DNA of 64,000 nt, taken from the NCBI GenBank assembly GCA_020641055.1, contig CP067345.1, positions 1,791,317-1,855,316 on the forward strand, read 5' to 3'. The stretch comes from Clostridioides sp. ES-S-0010-02. Lineage in GTDB: Bacteria; Bacillota; Clostridia; Peptostreptococcales; Peptostreptococcaceae. Within the stretch, counting starts at the first letter, position 1. Each line of letters opens with the position of its first letter. The notes below the pieces were generated by a model. That model saw nothing but the letters and a program-made list of their open reading frames with translations. It was not told the origin of the DNA and searched no databases. Shown one piece after another: positions 55,922 to 64,000 of the stretch. A program made the position numbers and the translations under genes.

Positions 55922-56413
55922 GTGGAAGAAAATAATAAAAAGACAGTAGATGATAAATTTTCTAAGGTTAAGAAAAGATTTGGTAATGGAAAATTTAAGA
56001 TTGAATTATATAAAGAAAAATCAAAGATAAATAGAGAAATTGATGATATTCAAGAAAAGAAGAGTAAAATCTTTTTAGAAATGGGAATGTTGACTTATCA
56101 AAAAATTAGAGAAAATTCTATTGATGATGAGTGTTTTGATAAATTCTGTGATGAGTTATTAGAACTTGATAAGATAATTTATGAAAAAAATATGGAAATT
56201 AATGATATGGAAATTGCAGAAAGCAATGTAACTTGTGAATGTGGCTATATTGGAAATATAAATGACAAATATTGCGCTGAATGTGGTAAAAAATTTGAAT
56301 TAGATAATGATTGCGATAATTTTATAGTTTGTGGTTATTGTGAAAGTGAAGTAGATTCGGAATCTGAGTTTTGTCCATGTTGTGGTAGAAAAATTATTAT
56401 GGATTTAGAGTAA
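55922..56413 (+). CDS. Double zinc-ribbon protein
   Basis: 163 aa from GTG at 55922, 9 nt after TTGGAGG; a TTG at 55907 lies inside that box. A charged coiled-coil region (~15-90, 'IDDIQEKKSKIFLEMGMLT') is followed by two C-terminal zinc ribbons: 'CECGYIGNINDKYCAECGKK' and 'CGYCESEVDSESEFCPCCGR', each with four Cys. Likely a cytoplasmic scaffold partner of the upstream membrane protein. Ends before a terminator that precedes the nan promoter. Confidence 0.75.
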   Translation: MEENNKKTVDDKFSKVKKRFGNGKFKIELYKEKSKINREIDDIQEKKSKIFLEMGMLTYQKIRENSIDDECFDKFCDELLELDKIIYEKNMEINDMEIAESNVTCECGYIGNINDKYCAECGKKFELDNDCDNFIVCGYCESEVDSESEFCPCCGRKIIMDLE

Positions 56414-56421
56414 TATTGGGG

Positions 56422-56451
56422 AACCTATGTATTGTATACATGGGTTTTTTT
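56422..56451 (+). terminator. Terminator after the zinc-ribbon pair
   Basis: AACCTATGTAT / ATACATGGGTT stem (one G-T pair) followed by a T-run. Confidence 0.85.
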
Positions 56452-56592
56452 ATTGAAATCATTTGTATCTATATAGGAATGAAAATAAAAACCAAAAAAA
56501 TGAAATAAATTTTCTTAAAACTGTGAAATATAAGGAAATACTTGGAATAAATCTATAAAAAAATAGAATTAATAAAAAAATATGAAAAAATA

Positions 56593-56621
56593 TTGCAAAG
56601 AAAAAGTTTTCATGTTATTAT
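56593..56621 (+). promoter_or_regulatory. SigmaA promoter of the nan operon with cre-like site
   Basis: TTGCAA (56593-56598), 17 nt, TATTAT (56616-56621). A near-consensus CcpA site lies in the spacer on the minus strand: TGAAAACTTTTTCT, 56612-56599, 12 of 14 positions against TGWAANCGNTNWCA. A repressor there would block transcription directly. Confidence 0.6.
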
Positions 56622-56670
56622 TAATACATAAATTAAGAAAATAAATTTCAGAAATGAGGTAATCGAAAAA

Positions 56671-57342
56671 ATGCTAGATAAGGTAAAGGGAAGACTAATA
56701 GTATCATGCCAAGCTTTAGAAAATGAGCCTCTTCATAGTTCTTTTATAATGGGTAGAATGGCTAAAGCTGCTCAAGAAGGCGGAGCAGTTGGCATTAGAG
56801 CTCAAGGAGTTGATGATATTATTGAAATAAAAAAAGTTACTGGACTTCCTGTTATAGGTATTATAAAGAGAAATTACGAAGATTCAGATATATATATAAC
56901 ACCAACTAAAAAAGAAGTAGATGAGCTTTTAGCAACAGGATGTGAGATGATAGCACTGGATGCTACTAATAGAGTTAGACCAAACAATGAAGATTTAAAA
57001 GAAATTATAAATTATATAAAAGAAAATAATGTTTTAGTAATGGCTGATATTTCAAATTATGATGAAGCTATTAAGGCGCAAGAATACGGTGTAGACTGCG
57101 TTTCAACTACATTATCTGGATACACTCCATATACAGAAATTTTAGATGGTCCAGATTTTGTATTGATGGAAAGATTGGTTAAAGATTTAAAAATACCTGT
57201 AATAGCAGAAGGAAAAGTAAATACTCCTCAAGATTTAAAGAAAGTCTTTGAAATTGGAGTTCATTCATCAGTTGTAGGTTCAGCAATAACAAGACCACAA
57301 TTGATAACAGAAAAATTTGTCAAAGCAATTGAAATTAATTAA
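56671..57342 (+). CDS. nanE: N-acetylmannosamine-6-phosphate 2-epimerase
   Basis: 223 aa; ATG with GAGGTAAT. A TIM barrel: '[20 protein letters not shown]' at the start, '[17 protein letters not shown]', the '[12 protein letters not shown]' strand, '[13 protein letters not shown]', and '[17 protein letters not shown]' near the end. It turns ManNAc-6-P into GlcNAc-6-P in sialic acid breakdown. It is the first gene of the nan operon, with the lyase, transporter and YhcH-like genes downstream. The phosphate pocket '[10 protein letters not shown]' is intact. Confidence 0.96.
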   Translation: MLDKVKGRLIVSCQALENEPLHSSFIMGRMAKAAQEGGAVGIRAQGVDDIIEIKKVTGLPVIGIIKRNYEDSDIYITPTKKEVDELLATGCEMIALDATNRVRPNNEDLKEIINYIKENNVLVMADISNYDEAIKAQEYGVDCVSTTLSGYTPYTEILDGPDFVLMERLVKDLKIPVIAEGKVNTPQDLKKVFEIGVHSSVVGSAITRPQLITEKFVKAIEIN

Positions 57343-57412
57343 AAAATTAATTTATAAATTAAAAATTAATTATATTTAACTATATTTGAAAATTAAAATT
57401 GGAGGTAAAGAT

Positions 57413-58294
57413 ATGAGAACAACAGATATGAAAGGAATTTATTCAGCATTATTAGTTTCATTTGATAAGGAAGGAAATATAAACGAAAAAGGGTTAAGAC
57501 AAATAATTAGACATAATATAGATGTTTGTAAAATAGATGGTCTTTATGTAGGAGGAAGTACAGGAGAAAACTTCATGCTTTCAACTGATGAAAAGAAAAA
57601 AATATTTGAAATAGCTAAGGACGAAGTAAAAGAAGAAATAAAGTTAATAGCTCAAGTTGGTTCAGTTAATTTAAAAGAAGCTGTAGAGCTTGCTAAATTT
57701 ACAACTGATTTAGGATATGATGCTATAAGTGCTGTTACACCTTTTTATTATAAATTCGATTTTGAAGAAATAAAACATTATTACAATACAATAATAAATT
57801 CTGTAGACAATAGATTAATAATATACTCTATACCATTTTTAACTGGTGTTGATATGAGTTTAGATCAATTTGGAGAATTATTTGAAAATGAAAAAATAAT
57901 AGGTGTTAAGTTTACAGCAGCAGATTTCTACTTATTAGAAAGAATGAGAAAAACATTCCCAAATAAATTAATATTTGCAGGATTTGATGAAATGATGTTA
58001 CCAGCTACAGTTTTAGGTGTAGATGGGGCAATTGGTTCTACATTTAATGTAAACGGTATCAGAGCTAGACAAATATTTGAACTAACGAAGAGTGAAAAAA
58101 TATCAGAAGCACTTGAAGTACAACATGTGACAAATGATTTAATAACAGATATATTAGGAAATGGTCTATATCAAACAATTAAATTACTACTTGAAGAACA
58201 AGGCGTTGAAGCTGGATACTGTAGACAACCTATGAAAGAAGCAACTGATGAAATGAAATCAAGAGCGAAAGAAATATACAGAAAGTATTTTTAA
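57413..58294 (+). CDS. nanA: N-acetylneuraminate lyase
   Basis: 293 aa from ATG at 57413 (TTGGAGG box); the upstream in-frame start at 57386 includes that box. DapA-family TIM barrel with 'GGSTGE' at 47-52 binding the carboxylate, Tyr138 ('IYSIPFLTGV') and the Schiff-base Lys166 ('IIGVKFTAADF'). It splits Neu5Ac into pyruvate and ManNAc. Spacing and residues match E. coli NanA (Tyr137, Lys165), so an active enzyme is expected. Confidence 0.96.
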   Translation: MRTTDMKGIYSALLVSFDKEGNINEKGLRQIIRHNIDVCKIDGLYVGGSTGENFMLSTDEKKKIFEIAKDEVKEEIKLIAQVGSVNLKEAVELAKFTTDLGYDAISAVTPFYYKFDFEEIKHYYNTIINSVDNRLIIYSIPFLTGVDMSLDQFGELFENEKIIGVKFTAADFYLLERMRKTFPNKLIFAGFDEMMLPATVLGVDGAIGSTFNVNGIRARQIFELTKSEKISEALEVQHVTNDLITDILGNGLYQTIKLLLEEQGVEAGYCRQPMKEATDEMKSRAKEIYRKYF

Positions 58295-58327
58295 TAAAAA
58301 TACTTTTAGTATGGGAGGATTGGTCAA

Positions 58328-59830
58328 ATGGTAGGATTTACTTGGATAGATTTTGCAATACTAGTAGTTTACTTATTGGCAGTTTTATTTGCAGGATTGT
58401 TATTTTCAAAGAAGGAAATGAAAGGAAAAGAGTTCTTCAAAGGTGATGGAACTATTCCATGGTGGGTTACATCAGTATCAATATTTGCCACATTATTAAG
58501 CCCAATATCATTTTTATCACTAGCAGGTAATTCTTATGGTGGAACATGGATTTTATGGTTTGCACAATTAGGTATGTTTATAGCTATACCTTTAACAATA
58601 AAATTCTTCTTACCTTTATACAGTAGATTAGAGATAGATACTGCATATGAATACTTAGAAATGAGATATGAAAGTAAAGGACTTAGAGTACTTGGAGCTT
58701 TAATGTTTATAATATACCAAATAGGACGTATGTCTATAATAATGTATCTACCATCAGTAGTTTTAGCAGGTCTTACAGGAATACCTGTAAATGTGTTAAT
58801 AATAGTTATGGGGGTAATAGCAATAATTTATTCATATACAGGTGGATTAAAAGCTGTTTTATGGACTGACTTTATACAAGGTATGGTACTAATAGTAGGT
58901 GTTACAGGTACGCTATTTTATTTAATATCAAGTATAAATGGCGGATTTGGAACAGTGATGGATACTCTTACAAGTGGGCATAAGTTCTTAGCAACAAATG
59001 AAGTTATGTTTGATAAAAACATACTATCTACAAGTGCATTTATAATATTTGTTGGAGCTGGTCTTAATACTTTTTCATCATATGTATCAAGTCAAGATAT
59101 AGTTCAAAGATTTACTACAACAACTGATATAAAACAACTTAACAAAATGACATATGGAAATGGTGTTTTATCAATGGGACTTGCAACAGTATTTTATCTA
59201 ATTGGAACTTGTTTATTTATATACTATACTCAAAACCCAGATTTAGCACAAACAGTTCAACAAGACCAAGTATTTGCATCATATATAGCTTATGAATTAC
59301 CAGTAGGTATAACAGGAATACTACTTGCAGCAATATATGCAGCATCTCAGTCAACTTTATCAACAGGGCTTAATTCAGTTGCTACAAGCTGGACTTTAGA
59401 TATACAAACTATTATAACAAAAGATATGAGTATGGAAAGACAAACTAAGGTTGCACAATATATATCATTAGGAGTAGGTATACTTTCTATAGTTGTTGCA
59501 ATAATCTTAGCAAATGGAGAAATAAAGTCAGCATATGAATGGTTCAATAGTTTTATGGGGCTAGTTCTAGGAGTTTTAGCAGGAATATTTGTACTTGGTG
59601 CGTTTTGTAAAAGAGCAACTAAAATGGGAGCATATATTGGATTTGCAGTATCAGCAATTTTAGTTGTTTATCTAAAATATAGAATGCCAGAAGTAACTTC
59701 TTGGGCTTATTCTCTAATAACAATAACTACTTCTGTAGTAGTAGGAACAGTATTTAGTGCAATAGAATCTAAAGTTAAAGCAAAAGTATCTTTACCAAAA
59801 GCTGAAACTACAGTTTATTATGAAAAATAA
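58328..59830 (+). CDS. nanT: Sodium:solute symporter, likely sialic acid carrier (SSS family)
   Basis: 500 aa; ATG with GGGAGGA. About thirteen membrane helices of the SSS/PutP fold, with 'GGLKAVLWTDFIQGMVL' and 'VGAGLNTFSSYVSSQDIVQR', the Na+ and core sites of the family. Some bacteria use SSS carriers instead of a NanT MFS or TRAP system to import Neu5Ac; the location between nanA and the YhcH-like gene supports this. The symbol is by role, not by homology to the MFS NanT. A strong 18-bp hairpin follows 26 nt downstream. Confidence 0.85.
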   Translation: MVGFTWIDFAILVVYLLAVLFAGLLFSKKEMKGKEFFKGDGTIPWWVTSVSIFATLLSPISFLSLAGNSYGGTWILWFAQLGMFIAIPLTIKFFLPLYSRLEIDTAYEYLEMRYESKGLRVLGALMFIIYQIGRMSIIMYLPSVVLAGLTGIPVNVLIIVMGVIAIIYSYTGGLKAVLWTDFIQGMVLIVGVTGTLFYLISSINGGFGTVMDTLTSGHKFLATNEVMFDKNILSTSAFIIFVGAGLNTFSSYVSSQDIVQRFTTTTDIKQLNKMTYGNGVLSMGLATVFYLIGTCLFIYYTQNPDLAQTVQQDQVFASYIAYELPVGITGILLAAIYAASQSTLSTGLNSVATSWTLDIQTIITKDMSMERQTKVAQYISLGVGILSIVVAIILANGEIKSAYEWFNSFMGLVLGVLAGIFVLGAFCKRATKMGAYIGFAVSAILVVYLKYRMPEVTSWAYSLITITTSVVVGTVFSAIESKVKAKVSLPKAETTVYYEK

Positions 59831-59856
59831 TATAGAATTTAAATAAGAAATTATCC

Positions 59857-59911
59857 TATAGAGTGGCTAGATTAGAGTGATTAGATATATAAATAATCTA
59901 GCTACTCTATA
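59857..59911 (+). promoter_or_regulatory. 18-bp mRNA hairpin between transporter and YhcH-like genes
   Basis: TATAGAGTGGCTAGATTA (59857-59874) pairs with TAATCTAGCTACTCTATA (59894-59911), one G-U pair. No T-run follows, so it is probably a processing or stability element rather than a terminator. Confidence 0.65.
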
Positions 59912-59987
59912 AGAATGTATAAAGAACTGTATATGTAAAAAACCTGAAAGTAGAATATACTTAAAATTATATAGGGAGATAGTGATT

Positions 59988-60440
59988 ATGATATTTGGAA
60001 GTATAAATCATAGTAAGACATATTCAACATTACACGAAGACTTACTTAAGTGTTTTGAATATGCTAAAGAAAATTCATTGATAGATTACGAAAAAGGGAC
60101 TCATACAATAGATGGTGATGATATCTTTGTAAATATTGTTGAGTATAAAACTTGTGAAAAAGAAGAAAGATTCTGGGAAGCTCATAAGAAATATATAGAT
60201 GTACACTTGATGCTAGATGGATGCGAAAGAATAGATTTGAACTTTATAGAAAATTTAGAGCAAAAGACATATGAAGAAGATAGTGACTTTTTGCCTCTTG
60301 ATGGGAAAAACAATGGATATGTTGAACTTAGAAAAGGTGATTTCTTAGTATGTTATCCAGAAGATGCACATATGACAGCAATAAAAGTTTCAGAAAAAGA
60401 AAATATAAAAAAAGCTATTTTTAAGGTTTTGGTTAGATAA
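59988..60440 (+). CDS. YhcH/YjgK/YiaL-family (NanQ-like) protein
   Basis: 150 aa from ATG at 59988, 9 nt after GGAG; a GTG at 59982 is possible. A cupin-like barrel of the YhcH family with 'FWEAHKKYIDVHLMLDGCER' and 'LRKGDFLVCYPEDAHMTAIK', His/Asp/Glu metal-site residues. NanQ members speed conversion between Neu5Ac anomers so that the lyase can act on it; the role here is inferred from that and the cluster. It is separated from the transporter gene by the hairpin and followed by a terminator. Confidence 0.85.
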   Translation: MIFGSINHSKTYSTLHEDLLKCFEYAKENSLIDYEKGTHTIDGDDIFVNIVEYKTCEKEERFWEAHKKYIDVHLMLDGCERIDLNFIENLEQKTYEEDSDFLPLDGKNNGYVELRKGDFLVCYPEDAHMTAIKVSEKENIKKAIFKVLVR

Positions 60441-60457
60441 TGAAAATTTATATAACT

Positions 60458-60546
60458 ACTAAGGCTGAAAATAGTGATTTAACTTTCAGCGATTAGTGAT
60501 ATTTCGTAAATTTTAGTTAGATTACTATTTTCAGCCTTAGTTTTTT
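60458..60546 (+). terminator. Long terminator splitting the nan cluster
   Basis: ACTAAGGCTGAAAATAGT (60458-60475) pairs perfectly over 18 bp with ACTATTTTCAGCCTTAGT (60524-60541), then six T. The next gene must be read through or have its own promoter. Confidence 0.85.
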
Positions 60547-60602
60547 ATAAGAAAGTTTAAATAGATATTAAAAGGTTTAGAATTGTATAGAGGAGTTAAT
60601 TT

Positions 60603-61406
60603 ATGGATAAAATAGATGTATTTTTATTAATAGGACAAAGTAATGCGAGAGGCTTAGGAAATCCAAAAGACAGTGTTATTCCAAATGAGAATTGTTTTGA
60701 ATACTTAAGTAGCAACGAGATTATAAACATGAGATGTGAATTAGAGACTTCTGAAGGAGATGGTACTATAGCACCTGCATTTTCAAATGAGTGGAATAGA
60801 CTTACTGGTAATAAAGTTTGTTTTATACACAATGCAAAGGATGGGTCAAGAATAAAAAATTGGAATCATGATAATAACTGGTTTTTAAATGACACTATAG
60901 AAAAATTTAATGCAGGGTGTAATACTTTAAGCAAGAATTATAAAATAACAAATAAATATGTTATTTGGATTCAAGGTGAAAGTGATGCAAAGTATGGTAG
61001 TGATGTTTTATACTATAAAGAGAGTCTAAAAAAAATTGCATATAGACTAAAGGAAGAATGTATCATTGATAAAATGTTTGTTAGTTTAACTGGTTATTGG
61101 CTTGGAGAAGATGAATATTTTGTTAGAACAAGACGAATTGCAGCAGCACAAGAATTTGCTTGTAATGAATGTGACATATTAAGCATAGGAAGCAAAATTG
61201 CTATGAAATTTCATGACCAAGGTCTAACTATTGATGATGTACATTATAGTCAAGAAGGTCTTAATATGTTGGGAGAAGATTTATGTAAGAATATTTATAA
61301 ATATCATATAACTGAGAAAAAAATTATATTAAAGGATACCATAGATTTATCAGAAGCGAGAAAATATATCTGTGAGTTGGAAAAAATAAATAAAAAATTC
61401 ATGTAA
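60603..61406 (+). CDS. SGNH/SASA-type sialate O-acetylesterase-like protein
   Basis: 267 aa; ATG with GAGGAG. SASA (DUF303) fold: Ser13 in 'LLIGQSNARGLG', the oxyanion segment 'IWIQGESDAKYG' (122-132), and His214 with Asp211 in 'DDVHYSQEG'. This catalytic triad removes O-acetyl groups from sialic acids in related enzymes, so mucin Neu5Ac with acetyl groups could be used. No signal peptide, so it acts after import. It is the first gene after the terminator, likely forming a second transcript with the kinase and regulator. Confidence 0.85.
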   Translation: MDKIDVFLLIGQSNARGLGNPKDSVIPNENCFEYLSSNEIINMRCELETSEGDGTIAPAFSNEWNRLTGNKVCFIHNAKDGSRIKNWNHDNNWFLNDTIEKFNAGCNTLSKNYKITNKYVIWIQGESDAKYGSDVLYYKESLKKIAYRLKEECIIDKMFVSLTGYWLGEDEYFVRTRRIAAAQEFACNECDILSIGSKIAMKFHDQGLTIDDVHYSQEGLNMLGEDLCKNIYKYHITEKKIILKDTIDLSEARKYICELEKINKKFM

Positions 61407-61462
61407 TATAAAATTTTAATTAGTAATATTGGTTATAAAAATAATTTGTATGGAGATATGTT

Positions 61463-62350
61463 ATGAAAAATTACGTTTGTATAGATATTGGAGGTACTTC
61501 AATAAAATATGGATTTATTAGAGAAGATGGGTTAATAATCGATAAATCCAGTTTAGATACTGAAGCAAAAGAAAAAGGTGGACCAGGAATATTATCTAAA
61601 ATAAAGAAAATAGTTAAAAAATATATGAAAGAAAACAATATTGATGGGATATGTATATCAACTGCAGGTATGGTTGACCCAATTGAAGGTAGGATAGTAT
61701 TTGCGTTAGAAGAATTAATTCCAAACTATAAAGGTATGGAATTAAAGAAAGAGATAGAAAAAGAATTTAATATAAAATGTGAAGTTGAAAATGATGTTAA
61801 TTGTGCTGGCCTTGGTGAAATGTGGCTTGGAGCAGGTAAGGGAGCAACTTCTTCTATATGTATGACAATAGGTACTGGTATTGGTGGTTGTGTTATAATA
61901 AATAATAAGCTTATAAATGGATTTAGTAATAGTGCTGGTGAAGTAGGATATATGAATATGAATGGAAGTACTTTCCAAGAACTAGCATCAACTAGTAGTT
62001 TGGTAAAAAAATTAGCAAAAATAAAAAATATGGATGAAAATGACCTAAATGGGAAAATAATTTTTGATTTAGCAAAGAATAATGACGAAGATTGTTTAAA
62101 AGAATTGGATAATATGATAAAATCATTAGCAATTGGTATTGCAAATATATGTTATGTAATAAATCCTGAAGTTGTAATTTTAGGTGGTGGAATAATGGCA
62201 CAAGAAGAATTTCTAAAACCTAAAATAGATAGAGCATTAAAGGAGATTCTTATAGAAAGAGTTTATAAAAATACTAATGTAGAATTTGCAAAGAGACAAA
62301 ATGATGCAGGTATGCTTGGGGCATTGTATAATTTTTTAAACAAAATATAG
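61463..62350 (+). CDS. nanK: ROK-family N-acetylmannosamine kinase
   Basis: 295 aa; ATG with GGAGA. Phosphate-binding 'IDIGGTSIKYGF' at 7-18, catalytic Asp111 in 'EVENDVNCAGLG', and 'CMTIGTGIGGCVIINNKLIN' for the second phosphate loop. It phosphorylates ManNAc before NanE. The usual ROK zinc motif (C-x-C-G-x2-G-C-x-E) is absent here ('SAGEVGYMNMNGSTFQE'), as in some other ROK kinases. It lies 57 nt after the esterase gene and 18 nt before the regulator gene. Confidence 0.88.
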   Translation: MKNYVCIDIGGTSIKYGFIREDGLIIDKSSLDTEAKEKGGPGILSKIKKIVKKYMKENNIDGICISTAGMVDPIEGRIVFALEELIPNYKGMELKKEIEKEFNIKCEVENDVNCAGLGEMWLGAGKGATSSICMTIGTGIGGCVIINNKLINGFSNSAGEVGYMNMNGSTFQELASTSSLVKKLAKIKNMDENDLNGKIIFDLAKNNDEDCLKELDNMIKSLAIGIANICYVINPEVVILGGGIMAQEEFLKPKIDRALKEILIERVYKNTNVEFAKRQNDAGMLGALYNFLNKI

Positions 62351-62368
62351 AGAATAGAAGGTTTTTTA

Positions 62369-63217
62369 ATGAGTATTTTAGAACAATTGGAATCACCAAC
62401 TTTTAAAGTTACAAAGTCAGATAAATTATTGATAGCTTATATAAAGGAAAATATAGAGGATGTATTTTATAAACCAATATCACAAATTGCTAAAGAGAGT
62501 AATATTGGTGAAGCAACTATAACTAGATTTGTTAAAAAAATGAAGTTTAATGGGTTGCAAGACTTTAAAGTTACTTTAGCGCAAGAAATATCAAGTAGTA
62601 ATAAAAAAAATATTATAAATAAGAATATACAAAATGATGAGCCAGCTTTAGATACAGCCAAGAAACTTTTAAACTCAAATATAACTACTTTAGAGAATAC
62701 TGTTGAGATAATCAATAGTGTAGATGTTCATGACTGTGCAAGACTTATAATAAATGCTAAAAAGGTTTACTTTATTGGTATTGGATATTCAGGTATAATA
62801 GCACAAGATTCAAACTATAAGTTTATGAGAATTGGGCTTAATTGTGTAAGTTTTGATAGTAGTCATACTATGATAATGATGTCTTCTATAATGGAAGAAG
62901 GAGATTTAATAGTTGCAATTTCTCATTCTGGGGAAACTGAAGAAATTATAAAAACTGTAAAACTTGCGAGAGCTAATAATGCTAAAATTATATCTATTAC
63001 TGAAAATAAAAATTCTGAATTAAAGGATATTTCAGATGTGCACTTATCTTATGTATCTGGGGAAACTGTATTGGAAACTGGTTCAATATCCTCTAAATTG
63101 GCACAATTTTTTATTATTGATTTAGTATATACACAGGTAGTAAAAGAGCTTTCAAATGAAGCTATTGAAAGAAAAATCAAGACTACAAATGCTATAAAAC
63201 TGTTTAAAAATGAATAA
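62369..63217 (+). CDS. nanR: RpiR-family regulator with SIS domain
   Basis: 282 aa; ATG with AGAAGG. An N-terminal RpiR helix-turn-helix ('ISQIAKESNIGEATITRFVK', ~35-55) is followed by a SIS sugar-phosphate domain ('VYFIGIGYSGIIAQDSNYKF', 'LIVAISHSGETEEIIKTVKL'). SIS proteins of this type sense sugar phosphates such as ManNAc-6-P or GlcNAc-6-P. It likely controls the nan genes; the effector is inferred. Downstream of the kinase with 18 nt between. Confidence 0.85.
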   Translation: MSILEQLESPTFKVTKSDKLLIAYIKENIEDVFYKPISQIAKESNIGEATITRFVKKMKFNGLQDFKVTLAQEISSSNKKNIINKNIQNDEPALDTAKKLLNSNITTLENTVEIINSVDVHDCARLIINAKKVYFIGIGYSGIIAQDSNYKFMRIGLNCVSFDSSHTMIMMSSIMEEGDLIVAISHSGETEEIIKTVKLARANNAKIISITENKNSELKDISDVHLSYVSGETVLETGSISSKLAQFFIIDLVYTQVVKELSNEAIERKIKTTNAIKLFKNE

Positions 63218-63279
63218 AATCAGATATTTGTAATACTTTATGTGGTTTTCTTAAAAATTTAGTAATGGGGAGATTTTAC

Positions 63280-63969
63280 ATGTCTAAATTAAAAGACTAT
63301 GATATTGACAAAGTAATACTTTTTAATAATTTATGTAGTGAAACTAAGAATCAACTTAAGGAAAAAGCTAAACTAAAAAGATTACAAAGAAAAGAAATTT
63401 TATTTTATGAAAAAGAACAATTGGACAGAGTATACGTACTTTTAGATGGAAAAGTATCTATTTTTAAGATAAGCGAAAATGGTGAGAGAAAGGTGATTTT
63501 TATATTAAATAATGGAGAAATTATAAATGACATTACCTTTGATTTTACGAAGAATTCTGCTGTTGGATGTGAGGCATTTGAAAATTCAATTGTGTCTTAT
63601 TATAGCATTGAAGAATTTACAGAAATTATGAAAAATGATTTTCAGCTTACAAAAGATATTATTTCTTATATGGAGAGAAGGACAAGACGTTTATATAGAC
63701 AGTTAAAAAATTCAATATCTATAAAAGTAGATAAGAAATTAGCAGCAAAATTGTATAGATTAAGTAAAGAGTTTGGAATTTATTGTGGAGAATGGACCTT
63801 ATTAAATGTAAATCTTACAGTTACATATTTAGCTGATATGCTTGGCTGTAAAAGAGAGACAGTTTCTAGAATGATAAAAGTATTGCAAAAAGAAGAACTT
63901 ATAAAGATTGATAATAAAGGTTTTTATGTAAAAGAAGCCGAACTATCAAAATACTTTAAAAATAATTAA
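63280..63969 (+). CDS. Crp/Fnr-family transcriptional regulator
   Basis: 229 aa from ATG at 63280 (GGGGAG 9 nt upstream); an in-frame ATG at 63265 lies inside that box. The N-terminal ~120 residues form a cyclic-nucleotide-binding-like beta-roll ('LDRVYVLLDGKVSIFKISEN', 'IFILNNGEIINDITF'). The C-terminal helix-turn-helix is 'TVTYLADMLGCKRETVSRMI'. No cysteine cluster of the FNR type is present, so it is probably not an oxygen sensor. The link to the nan cluster is by position only (62 nt after RpiR). The gene ends 31 nt before the right edge. Confidence 0.8.
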   Translation: MSKLKDYDIDKVILFNNLCSETKNQLKEKAKLKRLQRKEILFYEKEQLDRVYVLLDGKVSIFKISENGERKVIFILNNGEIINDITFDFTKNSAVGCEAFENSIVSYYSIEEFTEIMKNDFQLTKDIISYMERRTRRLYRQLKNSISIKVDKKLAAKLYRLSKEFGIYCGEWTLLNVNLTVTYLADMLGCKRETVSRMIKVLQKEELIKIDNKGFYVKEAELSKYFKNN

Positions 63970-64000
63970 TTATAATTAAATAAAGATATTATTAAGAGAA

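Overview
The window is low-GC, AT-rich Firmicute DNA and almost certainly Clostridioides difficile chromosome. Three residue-level matches support this. CspC has Thr170, Gly485, Asp429, Gly457 and Arg456. CspB has Ser461 in a CspBA fusion. A KamA-like radical-SAM protein has Lys332/Asn369 in place of two Asp residues, the signature of C. difficile glutamate 2,3-aminomutase. The neighbours are also typical: an asparagine T-box, a nan cluster, and GAGGTG-type ribosome binding sites with many TTG/GTG starts.

Bases 1-19.7 kb hold the 3' part of a large phage-tail-like locus cut by the left edge. It starts with a truncated virion protein and a tail-fibre protein with a T4-type 'DCLDGYHAVDF' motif. 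A tightly packed plus-strand operon (5247-17723) follows, encoding ten proteins. Four are large and combine predicted helical N-termini with beta-rich, F5/8C (discoidin)-like domains; one has a Rossmann-like plus fibronectin-like layout. The locus ends with two small genes and a sigma70-family protein with recognisable sigma2 and sigma4 regions. No capsid, terminase, integrase or lysis gene is visible here, so a jumbo prophage, a tailocin-like particle and a remnant all remain possible.

19.7-23.4 kb carries a PadR-type repressor, an unknown small protein, a protein with a long acidic tract and two NUMOD-like repeats, and a membrane-anchored PrsA-like foldase.

23.8-28.7 kb is a peptide-use module: two POT-family peptide transporters flank an aminopeptidase P. 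28.9-42.5 kb is mixed housekeeping and accessory DNA: cupin plus HTH/TPR operon, PTS-like IIC membrane protein, Ig-like surface protein, a decayed aminotransferase fragment, glutamate 2,3-aminomutase, small secreted protein, AI-2E-family permease, transglutaminase-like protein, AraC regulator, 4-hydroxybutyrate-dehydrogenase-like enzyme, and a MoxR/VWA pair.

42.6-48.0 kb is the spore germination locus: cspBA (active CspB fused to pseudoprotease CspA), cspC (pseudoprotease) and a small DUF3787-like gene. 48.2-50.0 kb is the T-box-controlled asnS. Next come an unknown gene, a YARHG lipoprotein gene interrupted by one in-frame stop, a membrane diguanylate cyclase and a zinc-ribbon pair.

56.6-64 kb is a sialic acid catabolic cluster (nanE, nanA, SSS transporter, YhcH-like, SASA esterase, ROK kinase, RpiR regulator), followed by a Crp/Fnr-type regulator. 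The operon has a recognisable promoter with an overlapping cre-like site, an internal 18-bp hairpin and a terminator between its two halves. Together these genes would import Neu5Ac, remove O-acetyl groups and convert it to GlcNAc-6-phosphate. No tRNA, rRNA, CRISPR array or insertion sequence was recognised.
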